A stretch of 64,000 nt of DNA from Archilochus colubris (Eukaryota > Chordata > Aves > Apodiformes > Trochilidae), in the NCBI GenBank assembly GCA_023079485.1, contig CM041084.1, forward strand, positions 132,586,792-132,650,791, read 5' to 3'. The translations under genes were made by a program, and so were the position numbers. Shown here piece after piece: positions 49,001 through 62,861 of the stretch; the first letter of the stretch is position 1; each line of letters opens with the position of its first letter. The notes beneath the pieces are model-generated. The model saw nothing but the letters and a program-made list of their open reading frames with translations. It made no database searches and was not told where the DNA came from.

Positions 49001-52000
49001 CATTAATCAAGAAAAGAAATGCTTGAAAATACAAACTGCTAGCATTGAATTCTGATGTAAACTTAGGGCTCAGGAGTGAAATTAAATGACTTATTAGAAA
49101 AGGTGGTTTGCCTAATTTCTCTGAGAGGACAGGGCTTTTGGCATGACAAATAATAAAGCAAAAGCAGTGAGACAAAAGTAACCATTAACAGTTTGAGATG
49201 CTCATCCTCTATACAAGATCACAGGTAGATTAAAAATTTTTAAAAAAAAACAAAACCACAACCATTGTAGAAGCTTAACTGAAGGAGAAAGATCAACCCC
49301 TTTATCATATCTGAACATGAGATTACATTACTGAAACACTACTGGCAGAGTAACATGCTGGAAACATCAAGAAACAATTCTGGAAAGGAACAGTACTGTT
49401 TAGGTCCTTAACTAAAATGGTCTTTTCATACCTTAGCTTTGAATCAGTTGACCAGTTAGAAGTGATTGTGATTTCCTCTACAGGAGACCCAAAATATAAT
49501 TACAGAGGCATAACCAAAGTTAGTCAGCCACAAAGCACACTCCTGTAGGGACAACCTAACAGAGTTTTAGGTTGCTTAACTGAACCTTCAGTGTGGGTGA
49601 ACTTGAGTACCTCTTCTTTTCATCTTTGAGAAATGGATTTCTAAAAGAAGAAATACATGCAAATCTACTTTGTTTGAAGAGTTACTTTTAGTTGAAAATA
49701 CAACCTAGTAAACTGAAATGGTTTTTATGTGTTCTGTGCCTTACCAGGTTGTGCTGCAGCTATATTACATTCTATCATGTATAAATCCTTCAGACTTGAC
49801 AGCTTCTTAAGAAAGTGAACTGGAATATTTTTTCATGCGAATCATCAGCTAGTTCATCAGGTATTACAAACACACAAGCTTTATTAGTATCCATAAGTGA
49901 TGTATGTATGTTCCTGTTCAATTTGCCTTTCAGTTCTGAAATGAGGCATTGGCTGAAACATCTCACTTGCAAGTGTTGTATGTTTGTTATGGAAACCACT
50001 GTAAGGCAACACAAACCACAGTGCTCTTATTCAGAGCACTGCTTTTCAGAGTAGAGCAGCATCTTAATGGCTCTGCAACAAGACACAGTGGGAGCAGCCC
50101 TGTCACTGTCACTCTTGCTTTCCCCTTCAGCTGTGTCTGCATTGGAATTGTTGACTAATGATGAATAATTTTACTGTGAAGCCAGTGCTCTGCAGTATTT
50201 CTTCATTGTGCATTGTACAAAGGTCTCCACAGTTGTGTCCAAACCATCTTGATGTTGGGACTGACAAAACCACTTTTCATGGTCTTTTGTCTGCTTGCAG
50301 CAGCTCTACTGAATGACAAACATGACAGAGATTTCTGTGAGTGAGTCAGGAATGTCTGGAAATGTCCACCAATACAATTTAGTCTTCTGCTTGTGAAGGA
50401 AGAGGAAGGGAAGCATTTCTTTCTGAGTTCTGCATCACTTGGAGCTCATGTGTTAATGTCAGAATTTCTGCTGATGCAAGAAACAGCCAGATAGCAAGTA
50501 GCAAGTGAAAACTATGCACCTGATGTGGAAGAATTTGGGTTAGAGACAAACCTCCTATTAAAATACTAATACACCAGTAGATTTCAGGAAGGTCTGGACT
50601 GGGCCCTGATACAGGGGTTGTGTGTTAGTTTGTGGAAAAAGAAAGGAACACCAGGGGGAGTTTCAGCCTGCTGAGTACATGTGGGTAAAAATACTTAAGT
50701 GGTTCACTTACAGCTAAAATAATTGTCCTATTCCAAAGTGTGCAACTGGGGAATTATAAAGCAAGCTGGGTACATAGGATAATTTTATGGCTAAAAAGAC
50801 AATGTATGAAAATATGGATTTTGAGGCTTGAGGGATTCGGGTTCCAGAATAGAAGAAATGCCTTGGTGCTGATCCTGAGGTTAATATAACAGCATCAGAT
50901 ACACTGAAGAGGATTTTACAATCTCAGAGGATTTTGCTTAGTGGAATGCTGTTAATCAAGAATAGAATAAAATTTCAGTTGCACTGCTTCTCAGAAATCT
51001 CAGTATCTCCGTTTTGGACAAAATGTTGTAATTAGGGAAAAAAACTTGAATTTCACCCACACAGTTCATGATAGTAGAATTTAGAGCTGCTTCTTGCAAA
51101 GAGTTCTGCTGATTTGCATTCCCTGAAGACTTTGTACTGACTTGAGTAGTGGTGAATCTAGCCTGGTAGTGGCCTGGGGAAATAAGCTGACATTAATAAA
51201 CACAGATTGTTCTGTGTTTGAAGAAATCTTCCACTGCTTTTGCTCAGTGCTAACAATGAAAGTCTATATGGATTTATGGGCCTGATTCATTAGTAAATTA
51301 TGCCAATATGAATTAGGAATAATTGTACTTCAGAAATAATGATAGTAAAAGTAAAGTAAATAAAAGAAAGGCTTGCATCAAACCGTAGAGAAGTTAGTAA
51401 AAACATACTAGGCAAAAATGAGGGCAAAAATAGCATTTGAACTTTGAGGCCGTTCTTAAAAAAATAGCAGAAGTAGATCAGCCACTGTGGCTTCATTTAT
51501 TTTCCCCTACAGGACAAAAGCTAGATTTTTATCAGATTATTATCTTGCTTTCACTGCTTTCCTGTTCATTTTATTAAGTAAACAATTTTATTTTGGACAG
51601 AATGATCTAATTTTCTTCCCTGGTCAGTATTTGATACCTTATAATAAACTGTATATGAACAATTCTGATTAATGAAAGCTGTGATGATCTCAGTGCACTA
51701 AAATTAGCTATCTGGAGGAAAATCCTGACAAAATTGATACTCTCAAGACATTGATTGCTGTGTCTGGGAATTACCAGATAATTCTTGGAAGAACTAAAAA
51801 GATCAGACATTGCTGTTCTGTGAACTCATGACAGATCTGTACTGAGGCCCTGTAGCTGGCTCAAGGGCATTCTTCCTAATTAGTCTGATGAGGCTTTTAG
51901 CATTCCTAGTGCTGTTATAGAATATGAGAGGCATTAATCATCAAGCCAGATGACCTCTTATTAAAGAGGCACAAATGACTAATGCACATTCCCAACCAGA

Positions 52001-54400
52001 AGAGACAAAGAAAGATGACATAAAAAATAACTAAAGACAGAATAGCAATATTATATTTGGATGTGAAGCAGGTCAGAAATATTCAAATACTATCAGTCTG
52101 AATTTTTAAAGTAACTTTGACTAATTATTTGACCCCTCCCAATGTCTAAGTGCATGACAAGTGAACACGAAAGAACTGGAGGTGATATCTTGATCTCTTT
52201 AAGTCATCACTTTAACCAAAATGTGTTTCCAGCATCTAAATAATGATCAGTAGTTATTACCAATGCTGTTCATCTTTCCTCTAAAAACTGAAAATCCTTG
52301 CAGTTGCTGCAAAACAAAGCTATTATTTGACTAATGTGAAGTTTACCACATTGGATGATGGCATTTATTTGAACTAAAGAAAGCAGTGCTGGGAGGAACA
52401 GTGAAAGGCCATGCAATCCATCTTTGTACTCCACTGGCCCATTTATTCTAGTACCTTGCCTGTGGTACTTGCCCAGCCTACATGACTATTGATTTTAGCA
52501 GTATATACTGTTTACTGGTACTACCAAAAAGGAAAGAAAAAAAATCTGCTAGTAATTTCATTTCAGAAATGTGATTATTTCTACTCCTATCTCTTTACAT
52601 GAAAATGAGCACCTAATGGTATATTTAAATAAAATCTGTCATAAGGGAAATCGTGTGGGCATGTATGCTTTTATGCTTTATTTCAGCTACAGAAAATAGA
52701 GGGTTTTCAAATCAAGGCAGTCAAAACTATTCAAGGATGAAGATGGGTAAAATCAAAGATAAATATTTCATAAACACTGTCAAATATTGCTTTTTATTTC
52801 AGGCACTGCAGGGAAGGTAGAGGGGCTGGTGGTTGGTTGTACCAAGTAGGGAAATTAATTACCTAGAACAACATAATGATAGCAAAAAAAATCTGCCTCT
52901 AGTCACTTGGGTTTTTCACCTCATACATTATTCTAAACATATTGCATCAAGGTTATTAAGTCAGAACATACCCTTAAAACAGGACTGAAAAGTAGCAAGC
53001 CAGTGCTCTGAGGTTTTCTGAACGCCTGAACTGATCCTGCCTATACTGATTTACTGGGTGTGATTCCAGTGTCCAGACATCAGTTTATGCCCAGCCATTT
53101 GAGATGCCTTAGATTTGAGGTTTGAGATTACCTATCTTCCATCTACATCTTCTGAATGGTAGTGGTCTGCTGTACCAGGTCCAGTGTCATGTCAGCCACC
53201 TCCATGCAGATGTCTTGAAAAACCTACAGCATCTCAAGTGGCTGTAGTTTGAATGGCATCTGCTGTGTTCAGTTGCACCTATGAACCCAACTCACGCTAG
53301 AGCAATGAAATATTACCAGAGAGTGCCACTGAGAATGTTGGGAGAATACATCACTTCAGCACTTTGCAAGGGAGGAGATATGGAGACATCTCACATTTGC
53401 CTTGCTTCTTGTCAAGATCTGATGATGTTTTCAGAAATGGGGGGAATCAGAGCTGTGTGTCTTCCTATACTGTACAGTCATTCAGGAAAGTCCTTTCACC
53501 TGAGTGAAAGTTCTCAACCAGTGGTGTGATAATTTTGTTTCATTAATATGTGTAAAGTAAATGTAATTGGACAACAGCACCTTTCAATCTGATAGATCTT
53601 TATTACTCCAGATTTCAACCTCTGACCCTCACTGTATGGTACAGCTTTCTAGGAATGTTTTTCCAACCATTGAAATAGGCCTTGTCTGTATCCCAAGAGG
53701 CTGGAAGACAAATGTTCTTCAGATGATCCTTTTAATTTTTTTACTTACCTGAATATCCTTTTTAACTGTCAGTGAGTTACTGAAAAAAAGGTCATACAAA
53801 TACACGTATGTCAAGAAAAGAGGTATTCTTCATTAAATTATGAACTGTCTTCAGACTACTATAAATGAAACTGTTTAGAAGTAGGCATTTGTTTTGTCAC
53901 TATTCCATGGAAATGGTCCCTCTTCAACTAGGAGTTAGCTTCTTGTCTTTATTCACCTGAAGAGTAAAAACATAGTTTTATTCCTGCATGGGGGCTTTTG
54001 TTTGGTATTTTTCTGTCTTTATTTAAATATTCTTTAATTTCCCACTGAAGAAAGATCCTACTCAACACACTCAGTATAGAGGTTTCTGAAATCTTTTCTA
54101 AAACATGACTAGCTTGGTGGTAAGAAAGGTAAGAAAAAACTTTTAGAATTCCTCTTGACTGGTTAAAACTCCAAAGTCCTTGCGGCATCTTGAAAAAAAT
54201 CTACCTAATCAAAAGTATTCAGAAACAAGAAAAGGAATTGGGTCTCAAGTTATGGCTGGTAGGGATTGAAGGAAATAATAGATAACCCTACCATTTACTG
54301 AACTCATTTTCATTTGGATTACAAGTTCCTTGATCACTATTCTGGCTGATAAACTCAGAAGTATTGAGCTACAATTTAAAACACCCTCAAAAGATGGCAG
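43048..54400. other. long single-copy AT-rich stretch, no gene recognised
   Basis: Open frames stay near or below 115 residues without recognisable domains. A cluster on the minus strand at 45324-46325 is noted separately. A poly-A run lies at about 48228-48241. Confidence 0.5.
48228..48241. repeat. poly-A run
   Basis: About 13 consecutive A. Confidence 0.8.
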
Positions 54401-54705
54401 TAATAGAATATGTCAAGTGGAAAGGGACCTGTAAGTACTGAGTCCAACTACCTGCTCCTTGCAGGACTAGTTAAAACTAAACCAGATGCTCCATCAACCC
54501 TGACAGGCTTGGTGTAGTGACCAGTTGCCCAGGGAACCAACTGGTCAGTGAAGACTCTTTCTCTGACATCTAATCTGAACTTCCCCTGACACAGCTTCAT
54601 TCCATTTCCTCGTGTCCTGTCACTGGAGACCAGAGAGATATCTCCCACTCCACTGCCCCCCTTTAGGAAGTTGTAGACTGCCATAGGGTCATCACAGGTG
54701 AAGAG
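54401..54705 (-). mobile_element. CR1 LINE 3' fragment, minus strand
   Basis: The minus frame 54448-54735 carries the CR1 C-terminal reading AVYNFLKGGSGV, SDRTRGNGMKL and KFRLDVRERVF. To the left is decayed untranslated end with a weak tail unit (AATAGAATA) near 54402. It is strongly 5'-truncated. Confidence 0.85.
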
Positions 54706-56281
54706 GTGATGACATAAAAGAGAGGTGAAGAACATATGGACACAAATTAATGGTAAGCAAGCAAAGGCTGAATTTTCAGTGTAATTTTACATACAAGGCA
54801 AGATTTATTTTCCTTGTGCTTGTTCCTGCTCTTAAATCTCTACACATACACTCCCACAAGAAAATACCATGCAGACAGCGTGCCAGATATCCAGGTATCC
54901 TAGGGGATTAATTCAGTTAGGTTCAGAAGGTGAGGTTATTTGGACTGCTGCCAGTCATATGACATGTAATGCATGCTGACTGCAGATGACAAAAATGAAG
55001 GAGGCTACAGCCTGCTAATATTTATTTTAGGTCCTCTGCTGCTAATATTTTCTGTCTCTCTTTTGTCCAGTCTTGTCTTACCTAATCCCTGACAGAAATT
55101 CTTGTCTCACAGTCTGCAAGCACAGATGTGCTTGTGTCCAAAGACAGCAAATAAACCCATGTAAATGTGAGTTGCTTCTTACCTGGAATAGAGATTTCTG
55201 CTATGGAAAATTAGCATTATCTTTGATTTATTGCCTCTGCAATGTCATGTAAATGTTCCTCTGTAAACAGAGTGTACCCAGAAACAATGGCTACAAGTTG
55301 CTGATTCATGAGTTCATTCTATTGGAAAGTTCTGCTTCCATAAGAGCAATGCACAATTCTGTTTTATAAAAAGGATTATTTTTACTGCAAATTAATGTCT
55401 TTACAAAAGCAAGTCATCTTCTGAGAACATGATAAAATCAGTCCAAAAGAGAGAAAAGGAGTCATGTTCTCCTTCTGTACATCTATGTAATTCCATACAG
55501 TTTTCCTTACAGAACATGATGAAATATATGGCAGTCTCCAATGAAATGTCACAAAACTATGGGGTTTTCCATCCTTCATTGAGAACTGTGCTCTACAGGG
55601 ATGCTTTGTTACTTGAAACACCATAATGAAGATTTTATTCCAATAATGGTTTAAGCCAATAATGTCTTAGTACAGCATCTGCACTTTGTGAACCATTTAA
55701 GGTTTCAGCTGACTCTTCTCTTCTTCTGCAAGTCTTCAAATAAAGGAAGAAAAAGGCAGAACCACTGCCTTAGCATGTTCCCTGGACTTTCTTTCTCCTG
55801 ATGTTTTTCAGTTGTTTAGGAGAGTGCCATAACTCTGCAAGTAAGGATCATCATTGTTAAGGTACATAGATAAAGAAAATAATTAAAAAGAAGGGGAGAC
55901 AGACAGCTGGGAACTTTTGAAGAAAACTCTTGTTAGCATACAGAATATCTTTCAGAAGCAGCCATGCCTATTTCTTTCCATTTAGATTTGTTACAAGAGT
56001 CGAAAGGGGGCAATTTTCTTTCTGCTCTGCTGTAAATCAAGAGTTATTCTATCACATAAAGCAAGACAGCTTGTATGGTTAAGTGTAAGATTAGTCCCAA
56101 GGACTTATGTCTTTATTAAAACCCAAAGGAAAAGACAACAGTTTATCTCCTTCCAGACTGTTTTTATGTAAGCTGCCTAATGTATTTGTGCTTTTAGAAT
56201 TTTTTCTTTTTAAAATTACATGTGGAAACATAACAAGTTTTACAGACTCAATTGAAGTAACTCCCAGAACATCCAAGGAAC

Positions 56282-56343
56282 TTGAGAAGGACACCATGAT
56301 CCTAGCAGTCTTTTGCAAGCATGACAATTCTGTGATTCTGTGG
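56282..56343 (+). mobile_element. possible very old CR1 tail relic
   Basis: A CAGTCTTTTGCAAGC-type stretch followed by ATTCTGTG units resembles a decayed CR1 3' end. The match is short, so this is weak. Confidence 0.3.
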
Positions 56344-58050
56344 TGTGAGATGATCAATGAAATCGATGGAATCCAGAGGACCCTGGCAATAACATGAGCC
56401 AGCTCTGTTAGCATTGGTGAGTGCATCCTATCCAATTTTGTGGACTTGTGCATGATCAGTTTGTTTAAATGTTCCCTTAAATGATCCTCCTCTGTGAGCC
56501 TGTCTTCACAGCAATAGCCTGGGGTATAGGAAATCTGTTCTGGAACTCTGGATTTGTAGTGAGACCCTGAAAGATGTCCTTTTCTATAGAATGGAAATAA
56601 CAATACAGATCACCATTTCAAAACAGTTTGGAAACACGCAAACACTATATAAAAATGACTTTTTATTATTGGCCTCAGTATGTATGAGTGAAAAAGCCAG
56701 TAGAGTTAAAATTGCATGTGCTAATCAGTCGTGCTAGATTTTATTGCCTCCAATGTCTCCTCTTATCTGAGCCATACTGTCAACACACTCAATACACCTC
56801 AAGAATCCACACATGCAAGAATTTAGCAGATTGTCTTCTCTGTGCTTCACCTATGTTACTAGTGTATACTATTATGTAAATGCAAATGGATATTGCAGTT
56901 ATATTTGCACTTGGGCATACTCATGAACACACTCCTTTCTCATTTTATTGTGAGAAAACCTTGGCATTTCACTAGTAAATGTAGTGTAGACCTTACCCTG
57001 ATATTTGAGAAGACAAGTTATTTCCTTCCAAGTTTTTCATGAACCCACTAGTGAATAAGCAGACTGGGACCTTCAAAGTTTGCAGGCTTTTTTACCTATG
57101 TCCATAGCCGACTGATTCTAACATGGTAACAGGGATTGCTAGTTGCCTGTTGCTTGCATTTCTCAACATTATTGCCTAAATTCCTAAAGTATTGTAGCCA
57201 AAGTATTTTAATTTTCATATAAATTCAGGTAAGAATTGTGAGAATGCAAATACTTGCAGCACTGCTCCATGAAGTCCCTGTGCTACGACCCTCTTATGTA
57301 GTTACACCTAGCTGTAACCTAGGTGAAACTCTAATCCAGAGTGAGGTGCCAGGCTTCCTACAAAACACAGAAGCAGCTCTAGTTTTTAAAAGGCAGTTCT
57401 TCAGAAATCAGATAGTACAGGATGAAGTCTGTACTATCTCTGGGAAGGAGGTTATTCTGATGTGATAGAACCTACAAGAAGAAAATATGGCATGGCTGTT
57501 TGAACAAAGCATTCTGGCAGTCTTCCACTTCTTTGTGTGTGGTGAGCAGTCCTCGGTGTTAATGACTCAGTGATTTGCTCAACTGCAAAGATATTACCCA
57601 TCCAGGCCAGAGTTTGTCAATGTTGTTTTTTGTTGTCAATTGTGTTGTCTAGAAAAGGAGAGGATGATCAAAGCTGAAGTTTTGTGGACTCCTTGATCAT
57701 AATGAAAAGGGGAGAAAGTCAATATTCCTAAGAAATCTTTGAATAGCCATCCCCCCGAGTTTGAAGGCTCGGGATACTGGGTTCTAAGGCTCAAATACTG
57801 TTTCTGAAGGTGATGTTGTTATAGATAAACTTATGACCTGACTAATATCTAGGACTGGGTGTTAATTAAATTTAAACCAGTCAAATAAATGAGAGCAAGC
57901 ATAATTTGAGAGAACTCTTTTGACTTCTAAGTTTTCAGCTTGAGCCATGGCTCTAAGGTGCTTGCTAGGTATCACTGGCGTAATATTTTGTCAGCCTGAA
58001 GAGGTGGATATAAATAACTAGATAAACACATCTTCTTCCCTGCTGTCTTG

Positions 58051-58089
58051 AGTTAAAAAGAAAAAAAAAAAAGAAAAAGAAAAAAAAAT
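58051..58089. repeat. A-rich tract
   Basis: Long A runs broken by single G. Confidence 0.85.
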
Positions 58090-59182
58090 GTAATGCTGGA
58101 GTACAGCATGCATTAGTTACATAAGGAATGGGTAAGAACATCAGATTTCAAACAAGCCAAAAGGACAGATGTGTACAATTCTGAATAAATTATATAATTA
58201 AATTTTTGTCTAAAGCGAACAGATTATTAGTGACTTGCAGAAGTCATTAATGAATATAGAACATTTCAATTAGAATTTCCACAAGCTAAGAAAAAAAAGA
58301 TGTGCATTTTTAGGGGTTTGAAGTCAATTAAAAGTTGTTCTTTGTTTATGAAGAAAGCTGTTTGAAACATTCTATCATTCTGAATCTATAATTCATAATA
58401 AGAGACAATGAAAGCACAAGACCAAGAGATATGACAAACAACAAATGAAGTCTAACTGGTATGCATGCTCAGAAATACCTTGCTATTCTAGAACATTATT
58501 GAGTCATCTCAGCTGCTAGAGCAACAGAATTCCACTCAGTGGAATTAGCACAAATACAAGAAAGATGCAGAAGAGCTGAAAACTTTTAATTCATAAACCA
58601 AGAGCAATTTAAAGAACAATTTTTTCTGGGGGGGTGTAGAATGATTCCTACAGTGGAGACCATTTCCTTGTTGGTATACTCCAGGCTCTGATTGCAAATA
58701 GGTAATAATAATTGTAGGGTATTTTCAGTTCAGCACTGAAGACTGACATTTCAGAAAGCATTTGGGAATAACCTTTTCTCACTTTGATCCTTCTGAATCC
58801 TCTCTATCTTTTTCTATTTGATCTGCCTCAGGCCAATATTTTTTTTTTCTTTAAGAGCTTAGGAACACAGAAAGAGATGGATCAGTTACAGAAAACACTT
58901 TCACTCAGTACTCCATATGTTAAATATGGCAGTTTCATAACACTTGTCACTGGAGATGATCTGATCCAGTCTATCCAAATCTAAAATGGAAAAGCCATTT
59001 CCTTCTGAATTATGAGCAGTCTGATAAGAAAAAAACCCCAAAGAATCTGAGATTTATGGGCCAGCAATACATCCTTCCTCAGAAATAACTGTCAGCCTAT
59101 TTTATGTCTTGACTAATTTCAGTGATGACATATCAATATTATCATTAGCACAACAGTTAGCACAAGATATAACACAATCTGA

Positions 59183-59238
59183 TGAATGTGGTTTCAGTCA
59201 ATGTGATTTTCATTCATATATGAATATGGTTTCAGTCA
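59183..59238. repeat. 38-bp partial tandem duplication
   Basis: TGAATGTGGTTTCAGTCA at 59183-59200 recurs with one change at 59221-59238. Confidence 0.65.
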
Positions 59239-59751
59239 CATGGAGGTCAGAGGTAAGATTTCATAAACTTTTACATAAAGTCATTCATACTGTTAAAGAA
59301 TCATGATCAAGCAATTTGAATTGGATTAATCTCATCTCACTTTAGAAATATAGAAGTGAAGCTGCATAGCTAGGCTATATGTCTATGTTTCCAGTGTAAT
59401 GAATACCTAGATGCACCTCCAGAGCATACTTCATTTCATTCTGAACTTAGTGTCTAGGAGAGGTGGGAGACATCACTCACTCTTCTTCCCTTGACTATAG
59501 AGAAGCCTTGATCACTGTCTTGACTTGCTGCTTAAGGTTTAGATGATTTCTGTGAAATACAAAGGCAGTTTCAATTGAATCACAATTATTGCAACAGTAC
59601 TGTTCTTCAGACAGAAGAAGATGTAGGCAAACAAATCCTTTTCAGCTTAGGGAAGTTAAAAGAGAATAACAGGAACAATATGATTTAACAGTATTAGCAA
59701 AGTAACCTGAGTGGTGCCAAAGAATGTTTATCAATATGGTGATATGTGCTT

Positions 59752-59822
59752 AATAAATATAAATATAAATAAATATAAATATAAATATAAATATAAATAT
59801 AAATATAAATATAAATATAAAT
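59752..59822. repeat. (AAATAT)n hexanucleotide microsatellite
   Basis: About 70 bp of almost pure AAATAT units with two AAAT interruptions near the left end. Confidence 0.95.
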
Positions 59823-60845
59823 ACTATATCTACTGATGTGTAATTTTTTTTACTTCCTAAGATGAAGATCATCACCTCATATTTTTCTTGGCTGCTAGTG
59901 GAAGCACTTAGAATACCAATAGTTGTGATATTATATGTGGTAGAGGCTTATTTCAGTACAGCTCACATCCATTACAGTTGGTAAACAAAGCTCTATAATA
60001 CAAAGAGAAGGTTGGTGATGGGTCATGGTAGTAACATTACATCAATAGTAGGTCTCTAATTAACAACTGAATGACTGCCAAGCTCTGTAAATGGAGTCAA
60101 CACCAACTGGATCTCGGGATCTCCCACCACTTCTTTTATTACCAGATAGAGCTTGTATAATGCGCTTCCCTGCAATTCAACAGTCATGATAAAGGCCAAA
60201 GTAAAAAAGAAGGAAAGCCTAAAAAGGACATTAGAAATTTTCTTGGAATAGAAAAGCTTATCAATATGTCTGCCAGACATATGACAAAGTAAAGTGCAGT
60301 GATTAAGAGGTGATGTATGAGTGACTTCTGTCACAGATGTATAGATTCAAGAATAAATCTTTGAAATAAAATTAATGTTTTATATGTCCCTGGGGCAAGA
60401 CTCTCCTTTGTTCTGAAATGAACACCAATTAAAGCACTTGGAGGAGATCAAGGGGAAAGGGAATGGTTCAGCATGGAGGTGTGAGGCTGTGGGGACTGCA
60501 ATGGCAGGATTATCATAGTCTGCTTTGCTTTCTGCATTAAACCCTAAGAGGGCAGAGCCCAAATCTAGGCTAACCAATATAGGGTTTCTACAGGTGCTGC
60601 AGCATCAAGAGCAAAGTTCTTTGTAAATATTTGTTGTAGCTGGTTTAGCAGCTAACAATGATTTTAAAGTCTGGAGACAGAGAACTGGGCTGAAATTTTT
60701 CATTATGACCTTGTTGGAAGTTCTGAATTGTTTTCAAGGCACAATTAATTGAAATATATGGGTCCCACACATAGCAAGAAAAGTTAGGAAGGAAAGTGAA
60801 ATCATTGTATGTATTATTTCCTCCATATTTTAGGTGTCTTTCATT

Positions 60846-60870
60846 TATATATATTTATAGAGAGAGAGAT
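60846..60870. repeat. (TA)n(GA)n microsatellite abutting a CR1 tail
   Basis: TA units then GA units, directly next to the CR1 3' end at 60870. Confidence 0.7.
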
Positions 60871-61580
60871 TCATAGAATCATAAAATGTTAGGGGTTGGA
60901 ATGGAACTCTGGAGATCATCTAGTCCAACACCCCTTCCACAGCAGGATCACCTAGGGCAGGTCACAAGGAAACCCATCCAGATAGATTTTGAAAGTGTCT
61001 AGAGAAGGAGACTCCACAACCTCTCCAGGCAGCCTGCTCCAGTGTCCATCACCCTTACAGTGAAAAAGTTTTTCCTCATATAGAGGTTGAACTTCTTGTC
61101 TTCCAGTTTCTGTCTGTTGTCCCTTGTCCTATCACATGGTACCATTGAAAAGAGACTGGCCCCTTATTCTTGACACCCACCTTTCAGAAATTTATAAACA
61201 TTAATAAGGTCCTCTCTCAGTCTTCTCCAGACTAAACAGCCCCAGGTGTCTCGGCCTCTCCTCATATGACAGATTTTCCAGTAACCAATCATCCTCGTAG
61301 CCTTCTGTTGGACTCCCTCTAGTACATTCATGTCCCTCCTGCACTGAGAAGCCCAGGACTGGACACAGCATTCTAGATGTGGTCTCACTAGGGCAAAGTA
61401 GAGAGGAAGGAGAACCTCCCTCAACCTGCTGGACACATTCTTCTCAATGCACTCCAGGATGCCATTTGTGTTCTTGGCCATGAGGGCACATTGCTATCCC
61501 ATGAATAACTTGCTTTCCACCACCAGGTCGTTCTCCTTCGAGGTGCTTTACCAGCTCCAGCACACCATCTGTACTGGTGC
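60870..61580 (-). mobile_element. CR1 LINE 3' fragment, minus strand
   Basis: Begins on the left with the tail unit TTCATAGAATCATAAAAT, then the 3' untranslated end and C-terminal coding part. The minus frame 61164-61481 reads NGILECIEKNVSSRLREVLL, LVRPHLECCVQSWASQCRRD and LEGVQQKATRMI, then frameshifts. It ends near the DLGVL-equivalent region (about 61580), where it is 5'-truncated. Confidence 0.93.
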
Positions 61581-62861
61581 ATGATGTTATATATTTTTTT
61601 TTCAATACAGTATTTTTAATGTGTAAAACATTATCTCATCAGTAGAAATATTCAACTTCAGACATCCCCAACACAAACCAGTATTAGTACTGATACTTCT
61701 TTTATATTCTTTTGTATTTTTCCTTTCAGTAGGCATCCCTTTTAATGTAGCTTTATATTTTAAAAAAATCCATTAAAGCCTCTGCTCAGTATTCCAAAAA
61801 TTGATCTATAAATCTTTATTCTAGTTTTTAGAACTGCCCAACAGTAATCTAGACTCTTAAAAGTATAACATTCTTTACTCAAGTCCCAAGGGATAAAACT
61901 GCTTAACACATGATCAAAATCTTGTGCTATTTTTTATAGTGTGCATCTGACTTTTGATCTAATCTACAGAGAGAGCAGGGTTTTAGAAATGATGTGAGCT
62001 GACAATTGATGTCTAGCTTATTGACATTTAGAAGGGTAATAGTTTGCTGGAAGCTTGTCCAGAAGAAGTTTCTGATGCCTCCATGTACACACCACCCAAA
62101 GCTCTCACTGAAGGCCAATCTTCAAATGTCACTGGAAGAGCATAAACAGATGAAAGGTTATCCTAATTAAAACTGCAATGGGATAGTTCAAGACTATTAA
62201 AAAGAGGAAAAGAAACACTACAAAAGCTGTCTAGATAAAATCTTTGGTAAGAAAGAGAAGGTTTTTGTTGTTTTGTTTTGTTCTGGCTTTGCGTTTTTTG
62301 GGTTTGGTTTTTTGCTGTTTTTATGTGGAAACAAGTAATTTAAGACATATATTTGCCTTTTTTAAAACACATTCCTTTAAACTTGTATTAACTCATTTTG
62401 AAAACTAAGCTATTGAAGGCTTGGAACATTTTTATTCTTTTTTTAACAGGAATTTCATTTTGTGAATTTCTTGGCAGATCCTGCAGTAATAATAAGCAAA
62501 TTTTGACATTATGAGGAGCACCAGAAGACACTACCTAAAAAGTCTGTGTGAAGGATTAGGACAATGCCAAGAAGAGGACTGAAAGCCTCTCTCCCTGTTT
62601 GCTACTGTATTGTCAAGGTCCAGTCAGACCACCATACCCCATCAAAACCTCGTCAGTAAGGATTAAAAGATGATTTTCTTTTAAAGGGAACACAAGGCCC
62701 AAAGTGCAGATTGGACCAGCTACATAGCTTCCAGCTTTCAAGACTGGAACGTTGTCATGGATGACTATGTCATTTTTAGAAAAGATAGTCTAGCAAGACA
62801 AGTTGGTGGAATTGATTTTTATGTAAGAGAGCAACTGGAATGTATTAAATTCTCCCAGTGG
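61581..62861. other. single-copy AT-rich sequence between two CR1 copies
   Basis: No gene or repeat recognised. Confidence 0.55.

Larger units (their letters stand above)
54706..60869. other. single-copy AT-rich stretch, no gene recognised
   Basis: Contains A-rich and hexanucleotide repeats listed separately. A 170-residue minus open frame at 56091-56603 has no recognisable domain and overlaps a plus frame at 56107-56397; I give neither gene status. Confidence 0.5.

Noticed and set aside
52380..52460. Possible CR1 end on the minus strand (CTGGGAGGAACAGTGAAAGG)
   Set aside because: Similarity limited to a few words, and no tail or coding segment adjoins it.
53020..53530. Slightly GC-richer patch considered as a retroelement or exon
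   Set aside because: No motif, tail, inverted end or duplication could be identified.
56091..56603. 170-residue minus open frame considered as a gene
   Set aside because: No recognisable domain, an overlapping 96-residue frame on the other strand, and no supporting splice or promoter context.
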